A stretch of 19,130 nucleotides of DNA from an uncultured Muribaculaceae bacterium. GTDB lineage: Bacteria; Bacteroidota; Bacteroidia; Bacteroidales; Muribaculaceae. Below are positions 1 to 7,914 of the stretch, in pieces. Position numbers and translations under genes: made by a program. The notes beneath the pieces were generated by a model. It ran no database searches. It was given only the letters and a program-made list of their open reading frames with translations, and was not told where the DNA came from. The stretch lies in assembly GCA_948788915.1 (NCBI GenBank), contig CAQFOZ010000043.1, positions 1-19,130 of the forward strand, read 5' to 3'. Positions within the stretch are counted from its first letter, which is position 1, and each line of letters starts with the position of its first letter.

Positions 1-59
1 TACCGAAAGAACTATTATATAAAAATTTTCGTAATAAATTTAAACAGTTTCTTAGATTG
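1..59 (+). repeat. Right end of a MITE-like interspersed repeat (cut by window start)
   Basis: Bases 1-59 align with 14316-14373 in the same orientation: about 52 of 59 positions match in a hand alignment, with one indel in an A/T run. Both copies end in a CAGTTTCT-type terminus followed by AGATTG. The outer bases are the inverted complement of the left terminus seen at 14183-14202. bioA starts only 7 bp after the end of the repeat, so any promoter for the biotin operon must lie in or beyond it. The TTAGATTG just before bioA resembles the Bacteroidetes -7 element TAnnTTTG but is one base short. Confidence 0.75.
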
Positions 60-66
60 ATATATC

Positions 67-1353
67 ATGAATGCAGATTTAGTACACGACTTATTTGACA
101 GGGAACATCTTTGGCATCCCTACACTTCCACTCATTCCCCATTACCCACATACAAGGTTGATCATGCGAATGGCGCCTATTTATATCTGTCCGATGGAAC
201 GAGGCTTATCGATGGTATGTCCTCATGGTGGTGTGTGATTCATGGTTATAATAATCCGGTTATAAATGATGCAATGAAGCGTCAGATAGATTCTATGTCC
301 CATGTGATGTTCGGAGGGCTTACTCATCAGCCGGCTGTAGACCTTGGAAAACTGTTGTTGTCTACCCTTCCTCAATCTATGAATCACATCTTTTATGCGG
401 ATTCCGGTTCGGTGGCAACGGAGGTGGCAATGAAAATGGCTGTGCAGGCTCATGATAATCCCAAAAGAACCAATTTCGCGACAATAAGAAGCGGATATCA
501 TGGCGACACATGGAATGCAATGTCTGTCTGTGATCCTGTCACCGGCATGCATGGTGCCTTTGGCCCGGCGCTCCCTATCCGATATTTTGCTCCGGCACCT
601 GAATGCAAGTTTAATGATGAATGGGATCCGACAGACTTTAGGCCTATGAAGGAGTTGCTGGAGAAGAATGCTGACAGTATCGCTGCCGTTATATTGGAGC
701 CAATTGTGCAAGGAGCAGGCGGAATGCGATTCTATCATCCGCAGTATCTACGTGAATTGAGGCATGAATGTGACCGGCTTGGTATTATTCTTATTTTCGA
801 TGAGATAGCAACTGGGTTTGGACGAACTGGAAAATTATTTGCATGGGAACATGCAGGCGTAGAGCCTGATATTATGTTGATAGGAAAGGCTCTGACGGGA
901 GGTTATATGACCTTCTCGGCAGTGGCGGCTTCCGCGAAGATTGCTGACAGAATATCTGCCTCTCAGTCTGGAGTAATGATGCACGGCCCTACTTTTATGG
1001 GTAATCCTCTGGCTTGTGCCACTGCATTGGCTTCGACAAAATTGTTGCTGGATTCAGACTGGAAGAAAAGGGTTGGAGAGATTGCACATATAATGGAAAC
1101 CGAGCTTCGTCCTGCTGAAAAATGGAATTCTGTATCAGACGTAAGGGTGCTTGGCGGAATTGGAGTTGTGGAAATGAAGGAAAATGTGGATGTCGCCGTG
1201 TTTCAACAACTGTGTGTGAAAGAGGGGGTATGGATCAGACCTTTTGGTAGGAACGCTTATATAATGCCTCCATATCTGGCTGTATGTGATGAAGATGTGA
1301 GAACTTTATCCCGCGCTTTACTGAAGATTTTGGAAGAGATGTATGGAAAATAA
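67..1353 (+). CDS. bioA: Adenosylmethionine-8-amino-7-oxononanoate aminotransferase (DAPA synthase)
   Basis: This cytosolic PLP enzyme of biotin synthesis transfers an amino group from S-adenosylmethionine to 7-keto-8-aminopelargonate, giving 7,8-diaminopelargonate. The 428-residue length is normal for the family. Visible class III aminotransferase signatures are the N-terminal LWHPYTS (15-21), MSSWW followed by the HGYNNP block, ADSGSVATEVAMKMA, GYHGDTWNAMSVCDP and DEIATGFGRTG. The PLP-binding lysine is Lys274 in IGKALTGGY, the same number as in E. coli BioA. The ATG at 67 is the only start that keeps the usual short N-terminal helix. The gene overlaps bioF by 11 bp, which indicates an operon and probable translational coupling. 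In some Bacteroides, bioA is fused to bioD; here bioD is separate, at 5931-6596 on the other strand. Confidence 0.96.
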   Translation: MNADLVHDLFDREHLWHPYTSTHSPLPTYKVDHANGAYLYLSDGTRLIDGMSSWWCVIHGYNNPVINDAMKRQIDSMSHVMFGGLTHQPAVDLGKLLLSTLPQSMNHIFYADSGSVATEVAMKMAVQAHDNPKRTNFATIRSGYHGDTWNAMSVCDPVTGMHGAFGPALPIRYFAPAPECKFNDEWDPTDFRPMKELLEKNADSIAAVILEPIVQGAGGMRFYHPQYLRELRHECDRLGIILIFDEIATGFGRTGKLFAWEHAGVEPDIMLIGKALTGGYMTFSAVAASAKIADRISASQSGVMMHGPTFMGNPLACATALASTKLLLDSDWKKRVGEIAHIMETELRPAEKWNSVSDVRVLGGIGVVEMKENVDVAVFQQLCVKEGVWIRPFGRNAYIMPPYLAVCDEDVRTLSRALLKILEEMYGK

Positions 1354-2503
1354 TTCCCTAAACTTTATGGAACTTCCAAAGAAATATAAAGTATTTGCCG
1401 AGGTTCTGGAAAATATGGATGCTGAGTCAAGGCTCAGGTTCATACCGGCGGACAGAGATGATATGCCGGGATATGATCTTACATCTAATGATTATATGGG
1501 CTTGGGCAAAGGCGTATGCATGACGGGTAAATCTAATGAGAAGCATTATTTTACCTCTTCTGCCTCCAGACTCCTTTCCTGTCATCAGAATTCTTATACG
1601 AAGCTTGAAAATCTGCTCGATTCATTGTATTCAAAGAACACTCTTCTTTTTAACTCCGGCTATCATGCCAATGTAGGGGTAATACAGAGTCTTGTTGTAG
1701 AAGGAACTGTGTTTCTTTGTGACAAACTGATTCATGCCTCAATGATAGATGGTCTCAGATTGGGGAGTGCGGAGTATCGCAGGTGGAGGCATAATGATAT
1801 TGATTCGCTTCGGAAACTTGTAATCAGATACAAGGATGCGGATAGAGTTGTAATCATGGTCGAGTCCATATACAGTATGGATGGAGATATTGCTCCTTTG
1901 AAGGAAATTGTGGAATTAAAAAAGGAATACGATAATGTAATTTTATATGTGGATGAGGCTCACGCATTTGGCGTGAGAGGTGATAAGGGGTTGGGAATAT
2001 CGGAGGAGCTTGACATACTTGATGATGTGGATATTATTGTAGGAACTCTCGGAAAAGCATGCGCTTCAATGGGTGCGTTTGTGGCTACAAACAGTTTACT
2101 GAAGAATTATTTTATAAATACGTCGAGAAGCTTTATTTTTTCGACTGCATTCCCTCCGGTTAACGCGGAATGGACATACAGGATGATTTTACAGCTTGTA
2201 TCGATGAATGATGCTCGCGAACATCTTAAAACTATTTCCGGCATCTTCAAGAAGGGCATTAAGGATATAACTGGGAAAGATTCCAACTCCGCGTCTCAAA
2301 TAGTTCCTCTGATAGTCGGTGATGCTCGGGAAGCTGTGAATCTCGCTGCACGTTTATCTTTGCTTGGCGTCAAGGCTTTGCCTATCCGTCGTCCGACAGT
2401 GGCTGCCGGGGAAGAGAGAATACGCTTTTCTCTTTCAGCTGATTTGCGGAGGGAGGATGTTGATAGTATTTTAGATATACTGGCAAAGGCCTATAGAGAT
2501 TGA
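1343..2503 (+). CDS. bioF: 8-amino-7-oxononanoate synthase
   Basis: BioF is a PLP-dependent alpha-oxoamine synthase that condenses pimeloyl-ACP with L-alanine to give 8-amino-7-oxononanoate. The 386-residue protein shows the family signatures in order: NDYMGLG, the SSASRLLSC segment, NSGYHANVG, CDKLIHASMIDGLRLG, ESIYSMDGDIAPL and VDEAHAFGVRG. The PLP lysine is Lys238 in GTLGKACAS, followed by FSTAFPP. The related alpha-oxoamine synthases KBL and ALAS share this fold, but the position between bioA and bioG-bioC settles the assignment. It starts inside the bioA coding end and its stop at 2501-2503 sits against the next gene, so it is the middle gene of a compact operon. Confidence 0.95.
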   Translation: MENNSLNFMELPKKYKVFAEVLENMDAESRLRFIPADRDDMPGYDLTSNDYMGLGKGVCMTGKSNEKHYFTSSASRLLSCHQNSYTKLENLLDSLYSKNTLLFNSGYHANVGVIQSLVVEGTVFLCDKLIHASMIDGLRLGSAEYRRWRHNDIDSLRKLVIRYKDADRVVIMVESIYSMDGDIAPLKEIVELKKEYDNVILYVDEAHAFGVRGDKGLGISEELDILDDVDIIVGTLGKACASMGAFVATNSLLKNYFINTSRSFIFSTAFPPVNAEWTYRMILQLVSMNDAREHLKTISGIFKKGIKDITGKDSNSASQIVPLIVGDAREAVNLAARLSLLGVKALPIRRPTVAAGEERIRFSLSADLRREDVDSILDILAKAYRD

Positions 2504-2508
2504 GGATA

Positions 2509-3858
2509 ATGAAGTTTAATCTTTTACGACATAAAGTAGGCTGCAGACGATTGCTGCTGATTTTTTCCGGCTGGAGCACAACACCGGATTTCTATAGCCA
2601 TATTGTAAAGGATGGTTGGGATACAGGAGTTGTTACGGATTATTCGGACCTTTCTCTTAATAAATGTTTCCTTGACAGTTACGATACAATATGGGTGTTT
2701 GCCTGGTCTCTGGGTGTGAAGATGGCTGCCATGGCTTTGCCTCCGGATAAGATTGTGGCGGCTTATGCAATCAATGGTACATTGAATCCGGTTGACGATT
2801 CGGAAGGAATTCCACTAAACATTTATAATGGAACTGCGGATAATCTAAACTCTCGAAATCTCGTAAAGTTTCAGTTGCGAATGGCCGGCAGTAAAGATAT
2901 TTATAACAAGTATTTTGGTAAGGAATACAGTGATGATGAGATTTTCTCTCTCAGGAATGAACTGGATTTGATTCGAAACATAGACTCGGGAAATAATAAT
3001 TTGCCGTGGAGGAGGGCTTTTCTTGGAAGTAATGACAAGATATTTCCGTTCGAAAATATGTGTCGTAGCTGGAAATCAATGAATGTGGATATTACAGAGC
3101 TGGATGAACCACATTATGTGGACCTGATGCAGATTGTAAATATGGTGGTGCCGGACATTGATAATATCGCACGTCGTTTCACTGAATCTAATGATTCTTA
3201 TCTTGAGAATGCAAGAGCGCAACGCAAGATTTCGCAAAAACTTGCGTGCCTCCTTCAGAATTATACTACACGTCAAGGTGGAAATGCATTGGAAATCGGT
3301 CCCGGAAAGGGCCTGTTTACCAGGGAGTATGCCTGCAGTTTAAAACCTGATTGTATAGATTTTGTAGATATTACAAAGTTGGATAAGTTTGCTGTCGCAA
3401 AAGTGGAACGTTATTTCCAGGAAGATGCAGAAAGTTTTATAGGTATAGCTAAAGACAAATCCTATGACAGTGTCTTGTCGTCTTCTGCTGTGCAGTGGTT
3501 TTCCAATTTTCATAAATTCATAGAAAACTCTGCCCGCATTCTTACGAATGATGGTGTGTTATGCTTTTCAACTTTTGCTAAAGGAAATTTAGCGGAGCTG
3601 GATGGTTTCCGTACAAGTCCTCTGCATTATTTAAGTACAGAAGAAATATCAGAAATTGTGTCACAATATTTTAAAGATGTAGAAGTGACCAAAGATATAA
3701 TAAAATTGGAATTTGAAAATCCCCGCGATTTAATGATGCATCTTAAACTTACAGGTGTTGGAGGATTCGCCCCTTCATCGGGCTTGTCTCCGATGAAATT
3801 GCGCAACACAAAGACACTTACTTTTTGTCCGGTATATGTTTTGGCAAGAAAAAAGTGA
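2509..3858 (+). CDS. bioGC: Fused BioG-BioC: pimeloyl-ACP methyl ester esterase + malonyl-ACP O-methyltransferase
   Basis: Two enzymes that frame pimelate synthesis are joined in one 449-residue chain. Residues about 1-210 match BioG (DUF452): an early FSGWS oxyanion segment, nucleophile Ser67 in AWSLG, Asp176 in NDKIFPFENM and His202 in EPHYVDL form a plausible alpha/beta-hydrolase triad. Residues about 225-449 match BioC: a helix around ARAQRKISQKL, SAM-binding motif I ALEIGPGKG (260-268), SSAVQWF (325-331) and the late LKLTGVGGF block. In the known pathway, BioC methylates malonyl-ACP to disguise it for fatty-acid elongation, and BioG removes the methyl group once the chain is pimeloyl-length. 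The ATG at 2509 has GAGG just upstream. An in-frame TTG at 2500 overlapping the bioF stop would add three residues. Confidence 0.92.
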   Translation: MKFNLLRHKVGCRRLLLIFSGWSTTPDFYSHIVKDGWDTGVVTDYSDLSLNKCFLDSYDTIWVFAWSLGVKMAAMALPPDKIVAAYAINGTLNPVDDSEGIPLNIYNGTADNLNSRNLVKFQLRMAGSKDIYNKYFGKEYSDDEIFSLRNELDLIRNIDSGNNNLPWRRAFLGSNDKIFPFENMCRSWKSMNVDITELDEPHYVDLMQIVNMVVPDIDNIARRFTESNDSYLENARAQRKISQKLACLLQNYTTRQGGNALEIGPGKGLFTREYACSLKPDCIDFVDITKLDKFAVAKVERYFQEDAESFIGIAKDKSYDSVLSSSAVQWFSNFHKFIENSARILTNDGVLCFSTFAKGNLAELDGFRTSPLHYLSTEEISEIVSQYFKDVEVTKDIIKLEFENPRDLMMHLKLTGVGGFAPSSGLSPMKLRNTKTLTFCPVYVLARKK

Positions 3859-3953
3859 CGCATTGTACTGTAACTGATAAATTATTATTATATTCGCGTT
3901 ATGTAAGTGTTCAAAAACGGTTACTATCACTTATCATTTAGCAAAATAATTTT

Positions 3954-4859
3954 ATGAAAGGTATAGTTCTTGCCGGTGGATCCGGAACCAGGTTATATCC
4001 AATTACAAAAGGTGTCAGTAAGCAGTTGCTTCCAATTTACGATAAACCGATGGTTTATTATCCTGTTTCAACGCTTATGATGGCTGGAATCAAAGATATT
4101 TTATTGATCTCTACTCCTCAGGATCTTCCCGGTTTCAAGAGGTTGTTGGGAGATGGCTCCAGTTTCGGAGTTAACCTTCAATATGCAGAACAACCGTCGC
4201 CGGATGGTCTTGCCCAGGCTTTTATCATAGGTAGAGATTTTATTGGTGATGACAGTGCCTGTTTGGTGTTGGGCGATAATATCTTTCATGGTGCTGGTTT
4301 TTCAAGAATCTTGAAAGAGGCGGTTGCTTCTGCCGAGAAAGAAGGAGATGCAACAGTCTTTGGATACTGGGTTGATGATCCGGAAAGATACGGAGTAGCT
4401 GAGTTTGATAATGATGGCAACTGCTTGTCAATTGAGGAGAAACCTGCTAATCCAAAAAGCAATTATGCTGTTGTAGGACTTTATTTTTATCCAAATGAAG
4501 TTGTTAATGTAGCTGCTAATATTAAACCGTCGGCAAGAGGAGAACTGGAAATAACTACAGTTAATCAGGAATTCCTAAAGAAAGGAAAGTTGAAAGTTCA
4601 GACTCTGCCAAGAGGATTTGCATGGCTTGATACAGGCACTCATGATTCTTTAGCTGAGGCTTCAATATATGTTGAAGTGCTGGAGAAGCGCCAAGGATTG
4701 AAAATTGGATGTTTGGAAGGTATAGCGTATCGTCAGGGATGGATAACAGCTGATAAACTGAGGGATGTGGCAATGCCTATGTCTAAAAACGAATATGGCA
4801 GATATCTTCTTAAAGTTGTGGATGAGGTGAATCGCACCGGCTATAGCAACCTTGATTAA
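3954..4859 (+). CDS. rfbA: Glucose-1-phosphate thymidylyltransferase
   Basis: The enzyme (RmlA) forms dTDP-glucose from dTTP and glucose 1-phosphate, the first step to dTDP-L-rhamnose and other dTDP-sugars used in surface polysaccharides. The 301-residue length is typical of the long RmlA type. The nucleotide-binding signature LAGGSGTRLYPIT (6-18) is followed by SKQLLPIYDKPMVYYP, LGDNIFHG (106-113), EEKPANPKSNYAVVGLY and WLDTGTHDSLAEA. The gene stands 95 bp after bioGC and is not accompanied by rfbB, rfbC or rfbD in this window, so the remaining pathway must be encoded elsewhere. The AT-rich gap may carry its own promoter, but I see no clean -7 element. It ends 29 bp before a strong terminator. 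Confidence 0.96.
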   Translation: MKGIVLAGGSGTRLYPITKGVSKQLLPIYDKPMVYYPVSTLMMAGIKDILLISTPQDLPGFKRLLGDGSSFGVNLQYAEQPSPDGLAQAFIIGRDFIGDDSACLVLGDNIFHGAGFSRILKEAVASAEKEGDATVFGYWVDDPERYGVAEFDNDGNCLSIEEKPANPKSNYAVVGLYFYPNEVVNVAANIKPSARGELEITTVNQEFLKKGKLKVQTLPRGFAWLDTGTHDSLAEASIYVEVLEKRQGLKIGCLEGIAYRQGWITADKLRDVAMPMSKNEYGRYLLKVVDEVNRTGYSNLD

Positions 4860-4888
4860 GAAATAGTTTATGATAACCAATTATAAAA

Positions 4889-4920
4889 CGTGCCGGGAAT
4901 TATTTTCCGGCACGCTTTTT
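4889..4920 (+). terminator. Rho-independent terminator of rfbA, shared with the convergent minus-strand unit
   Basis: CGTGCCGG at 4889-4896 pairs perfectly with CCGGCACG at 4907-4914, and the stem can extend inward through a G-T and two A-T pairs. A CTTTTT tract follows on the plus strand. On the minus strand the hairpin is followed by a T-rich TTTTATAA stretch, so it could stop transcription from both sides. The minus-strand small ORF ends inside the hairpin. Confidence 0.88.
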
Positions 4921-5097
4921 ATAAAATATGTAAACTAAGAATATTACAATTATTTCTACTCCCGTAACAACCGCCACTCGGGTATATTCTCTTTGTTTAA
5001 GTAAATCTGGTACAAATATTATCATCATGCAGATGAAATACAATGCCAATATGATTGGCAACCATATGTATTTTGGCACTTTACCCTCTTTCTTCAT
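4900..5097 (-). CDS. Small two-transmembrane-segment protein, unknown function
   Basis: This 65-residue protein has a short Lys-rich start, a hydrophobic segment at about 11-30 (IWLPIILALYFICMMIIFV), a charged loop with DLLKQREYTR, a second hydrophobic segment (about 41-58) and a basic tail. That is two membrane helices with little else. Its ATG overlaps the TGA stop of the upstream exonuclease gene as ATGA, typical of translational coupling, which is the best evidence that it is a real gene. Its last codons and TAA fall within the terminator hairpin. I recognise no family. Confidence 0.68.
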   Translation of the reverse strand: MKKEGKVPKYIWLPIILALYFICMMIIFVPDLLKQREYTRVAVVTGVEIIVIFLVYIFYKKRAGK

Positions 5098-5924
5098 AAA
5101 ATATCTTTTGCCTTGTTTGATGACGGTTTTGCTGATTTTTTAGTCTTTTTACTTGTAGAACCATTCTTTTTTCTTGTAACTGTAGTACGACCTTTTTTAG
5201 TAGTGTTTCTTTTCTTTTCGGCCGGTTTTTTTGTTACTTGCTTTTCTGGTTTTGAAGCCTCGGTTTCTTGAACCGGTTCTACAATTTGTTGGATCGGTGG
5301 CTCAAGAATGCGATAATACTTTGAATCTTCTGCTTTAAATTTTCCGGAAGACAGATATTCGTATATTTCGATACAGGCAAATGCGTCAAGGGCGGCATAA
5401 GCCTGTTGGTGTTCTGTTAGCTCTTCTGTTTCCCAGTTGGTGAGCCTTTGTCCTTTGGAGATACGTTGTCCGAACAGTATTGCATATATACGTGCAAGAC
5501 TATTGTCATGTATATTGAAGTCTTTTACGAATGTTTGTAGCTCAATAAAACCATCCGGATTCAGTGTACGAAGTTTATTAAGGCTATGGAAATCATCATG
5601 GATTGAGAGCCCAATTTTAAGAATATTTGGATTCTCTAATATATCCTTTATGGTATCGGGCAAGCCAACTTTATTTAGGCGAATCAGATAGCATTCGTCA
5701 TGTGTTGACAATTGTAAAAGTGAAACTCTATTTACCTGCCCTCGCTTGAAGTTCGGTTTCGTTTCTGTATCAAACCCAATTATTTTCTGTTTTGCGAGGA
5801 TCTCAACTGCCTTGGATATATTGTCTTCATTATCTACCACAATAATGCTATTCCGGTATTCCACAACCGGAAGTTCTGCAAGCTCATCTTTGGAAATTGA
5901 GACTGTCTTTTGTGTATTTTCCAT
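5094..5924 (-). CDS. DEDDy 3'-5' exonuclease domain protein with a basic C-terminal tail
   Basis: Residues about 25-200 form a ribonuclease D/WRN-type 3'-5' exonuclease domain. The metal ligands are visible: Asp52 and Glu54 in GFDTET, Asp110/Asp111 in GLSIHDD, and Tyr176 with Asp180 in YAALDAF, which defines the DEDDy class. The family removes nucleotides from RNA or DNA 3' ends with two divalent metals; the substrate here cannot be told from sequence. No HRDC domain follows, unlike classical RNase D. Residues about 225-276 are instead a low-complexity Lys/Ser/Thr tail (runs such as KKTKKSAKP), probably disordered and able to contact nucleic acid. The gene follows bioD with a 6-bp gap and overlaps the small membrane-protein gene. 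Confidence 0.88.
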   Translation of the reverse strand: MENTQKTVSISKDELAELPVVEYRNSIIVVDNEDNISKAVEILAKQKIIGFDTETKPNFKRGQVNRVSLLQLSTHDECYLIRLNKVGLPDTIKDILENPNILKIGLSIHDDFHSLNKLRTLNPDGFIELQTFVKDFNIHDNSLARIYAILFGQRISKGQRLTNWETEELTEHQQAYAALDAFACIEIYEYLSSGKFKAEDSKYYRILEPPIQQIVEPVQETEASKPEKQVTKKPAEKKRNTTKKGRTTVTRKKNGSTSKKTKKSAKPSSNKAKDIL

Positions 5925-5930
5925 TGATAT

Positions 5931-6596
5931 TTATGCTTTCTTTATTGTTGGCATCTCCAGATATAAGGTTTCCGGATAATAGGTTTTAAGCCACTTCTGA
6001 AGATATTCTTTAGTATCGGCAGATATTTTAGCGTCTCTGTCGAAATATGTGTTATAAATAACGAGAGATACAGGTATGTTTCGGCTCTTCAGAGCATCCA
6101 ATGCGAGAAGGGTATGGTTGATTGATCCAAGATTGCCGTTTGTCACAAGGCAAACAGACAACTTATTCTCCGTTATATAATCGATTGTTAGGTAGTTACC
6201 TTTAAGTGGCACCATAAGTCCCCCGGCTCCCTCAATCAGAACATGATCATATTTTGATGCCAGTGTGTCTGCGGCTTTAGTGATTTTTTCAAGATCTATT
6301 TCCCTGTTGTCAATTTTGGCTGCAAGATCAGGGCTGCAAGGGTAGCTGAATATTTCCGGAGCAGTAAGATGTTCATAATCCTCCTTTAGTATTCCTGTGC
6401 CCATAATTTCCCTGTGAACCTCTATGTCTTCGCTAAAATCATAATTGCCGGTTTGGACAAATTTTTGAGTTATTACACTCTTCCCGGCATCCGTCATGCT
6501 ACGGGCAAGCCAACCCGTAGCATAACTTTTTCCGGCATCTGTGTCAATCCCGCTTATAAATAGTTTTTTAGGAAAGGATATATCTGAAATTACCAT
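5931..6596 (-). CDS. bioD: Dethiobiotin synthetase
   Basis: BioD closes the ureido ring of dethiobiotin from 7,8-diaminopelargonate, CO2 and ATP. The 221-residue protein has the family P-loop GIDTDAGKS (16-24), KFVQTG (45-50) where many homologues read KPV.TG, the EGAGG motif (122-126) and GSINHTLLAL (157-166). It starts inside the 3' end of glyA (7-bp overlap) and ends 6 bp before the exonuclease gene, so it is translated from the glyA-side transcript and not from the bioAFGC operon 2 kb away on the other strand. Repression acting only on bioAFGC would therefore not directly control this step. I found no obvious BirA-type operator near either locus. Confidence 0.93.
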   Translation of the reverse strand: MVISDISFPKKLFISGIDTDAGKSYATGWLARSMTDAGKSVITQKFVQTGNYDFSEDIEVHREIMGTGILKEDYEHLTAPEIFSYPCSPDLAAKIDNREIDLEKITKAADTLASKYDHVLIEGAGGLMVPLKGNYLTIDYITENKLSVCLVTNGNLGSINHTLLALDALKSRNIPVSLVIYNTYFDRDAKISADTKEYLQKWLKTYYPETLYLEMPTIKKA

Positions 6597-7870
6597 GCAA
6601 ACATTGGATATTCATTCATCATATCGTTTACCTTACGGCGAACGTCTGCGATTACACTCTCGTCATCGGCGTTTGACAGAACATTATCAATAAACTCTGC
6701 TATTGTATCCATAAGTTCCTCTTTGGCTCCCCGAGTGGTGATGGCAGCTGTGCCGAAACGTAGACCGCTCGTCAGGAAAGGGCTGCGTGTGTCGTAAGGA
6801 ACCATGTTTTTGTTTGCTGTTATGTCCGCCTCAACAAGTACTCGTTCTGCTTTTTTTCCACTCATCTCCGGAAATTTGGGACGAAGGTCCACAAGCATGC
6901 AGTGGTTGTCCGTGCCATCGGAAATAATTTTATATCCCCGTTTAATTAATGCCTTTGCCAACGCTTCTGCATTTTTCTTCACCTGTAGGGCATATTCCTT
7001 CCATTCCGGCTGTAACGCCTCTCCGAATGCTACAGCCTTTGCTGCGATTACATGCTCCAGCGGACCACCCTGAACTCCCGGGAATACTGCTGAGTCAAGC
7101 AGCGCTGACATTTTTTTGATTTCTCCTTTAGGTGTTTTTTTACCCCATGGATTATCAAAATCTTTACCCATAAGGATCATGCCTCCGCGAGGCCCGCGAA
7201 GTGTCTTGTGTGTAGTCGTAGTTACGATGTGCGCGTGTTTTACTGGATTTTCGAGCAGGCCTGCTGCAATTAATCCTGCAGGATGTGCCATATCAACCAT
7301 GAATATTGCGCCTATCTCGTCGGCAAGCTTGCGGATCCTTGCATAATCCCACTCACGACTGTAGGCACTTGCCCCTGCTATGATCAGTTTCGGACGTTCT
7401 GCACGAGCTTTATCCTCCATCTCCTCATAGTTGACTCTGCCATCTTCTACTTTTACTGTGTAGCTTATTGGCTCAAACATGAGACCTGAGAAGTTTACAG
7501 GACTTCCATGGCTAAGATGTCCACCATGAGAGAGATCCATACCCATGAATTTATCACCGGGTTGAAGACATGCCATGAATACAGCCATGTTTGCTTGTGC
7601 GCCACTGTGGGGCTGTACATTTGCCCATTCTGCGTCAAACAGTTTTTTTGCGCGTTCTATAGCCAGATTTTCGGCTTCATCCACAATCTGGCATCCGCCA
7701 TAATATCTGTGGCCGGGATATCCTTCCGCATATTTGTTTGTCAGACATGAGCCCATTGCTCGCATCACCTCGTCACTTACAAAATTTTCACTCGCTATCA
7801 GTTCTATACCGCGACGTTGGCGAAGATGCTCTCTGTCTATGATATCAAATACTTTGTTATCTCGTTTCAT
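6590..7870 (-). CDS. glyA: Serine hydroxymethyltransferase
   Basis: This PLP enzyme interconverts serine and glycine while charging tetrahydrofolate with a one-carbon unit. The 426-residue length is usual. Signatures are ELIASENF (23-30), NKYAEGYPGHRYYGGC (45-60), HSGAQAN, VDMAHPAGL and the PLP lysine Lys222 in TTTTHKTLRGPRGG. It starts 44 bp downstream of nqrF with no terminator visible between them, so read-through from the nqr operon is possible, although the AT-rich gap could also hold a promoter. Its 3' end overlaps bioD. Confidence 0.97.
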   Translation of the reverse strand: MKRDNKVFDIIDREHLRQRRGIELIASENFVSDEVMRAMGSCLTNKYAEGYPGHRYYGGCQIVDEAENLAIERAKKLFDAEWANVQPHSGAQANMAVFMACLQPGDKFMGMDLSHGGHLSHGSPVNFSGLMFEPISYTVKVEDGRVNYEEMEDKARAERPKLIIAGASAYSREWDYARIRKLADEIGAIFMVDMAHPAGLIAAGLLENPVKHAHIVTTTTHKTLRGPRGGMILMGKDFDNPWGKKTPKGEIKKMSALLDSAVFPGVQGGPLEHVIAAKAVAFGEALQPEWKEYALQVKKNAEALAKALIKRGYKIISDGTDNHCMLVDLRPKFPEMSGKKAERVLVEADITANKNMVPYDTRSPFLTSGLRFGTAAITTRGAKEELMDTIAEFIDNVLSNADDESVIADVRRKVNDMMNEYPMFAW

Positions 7871-7914
7871 AGCTATATCTCTTTATTATTTATATTTACT
7901 GTTATTAATCTTTA

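Noticed and set aside
223..738. 171-codon minus-strand ORF
   Set aside because: It is entirely antisense to bioA, whose motifs are complete; the composition is His- and Arg-rich shadow sequence.
3904..3933. TAAGTG/CACTTA inverted repeat between bioGC and rfbA
   Set aside because: Only six bases per arm in AT-rich DNA, with no adjacent promoter box or T tract; chance is a sufficient explanation.
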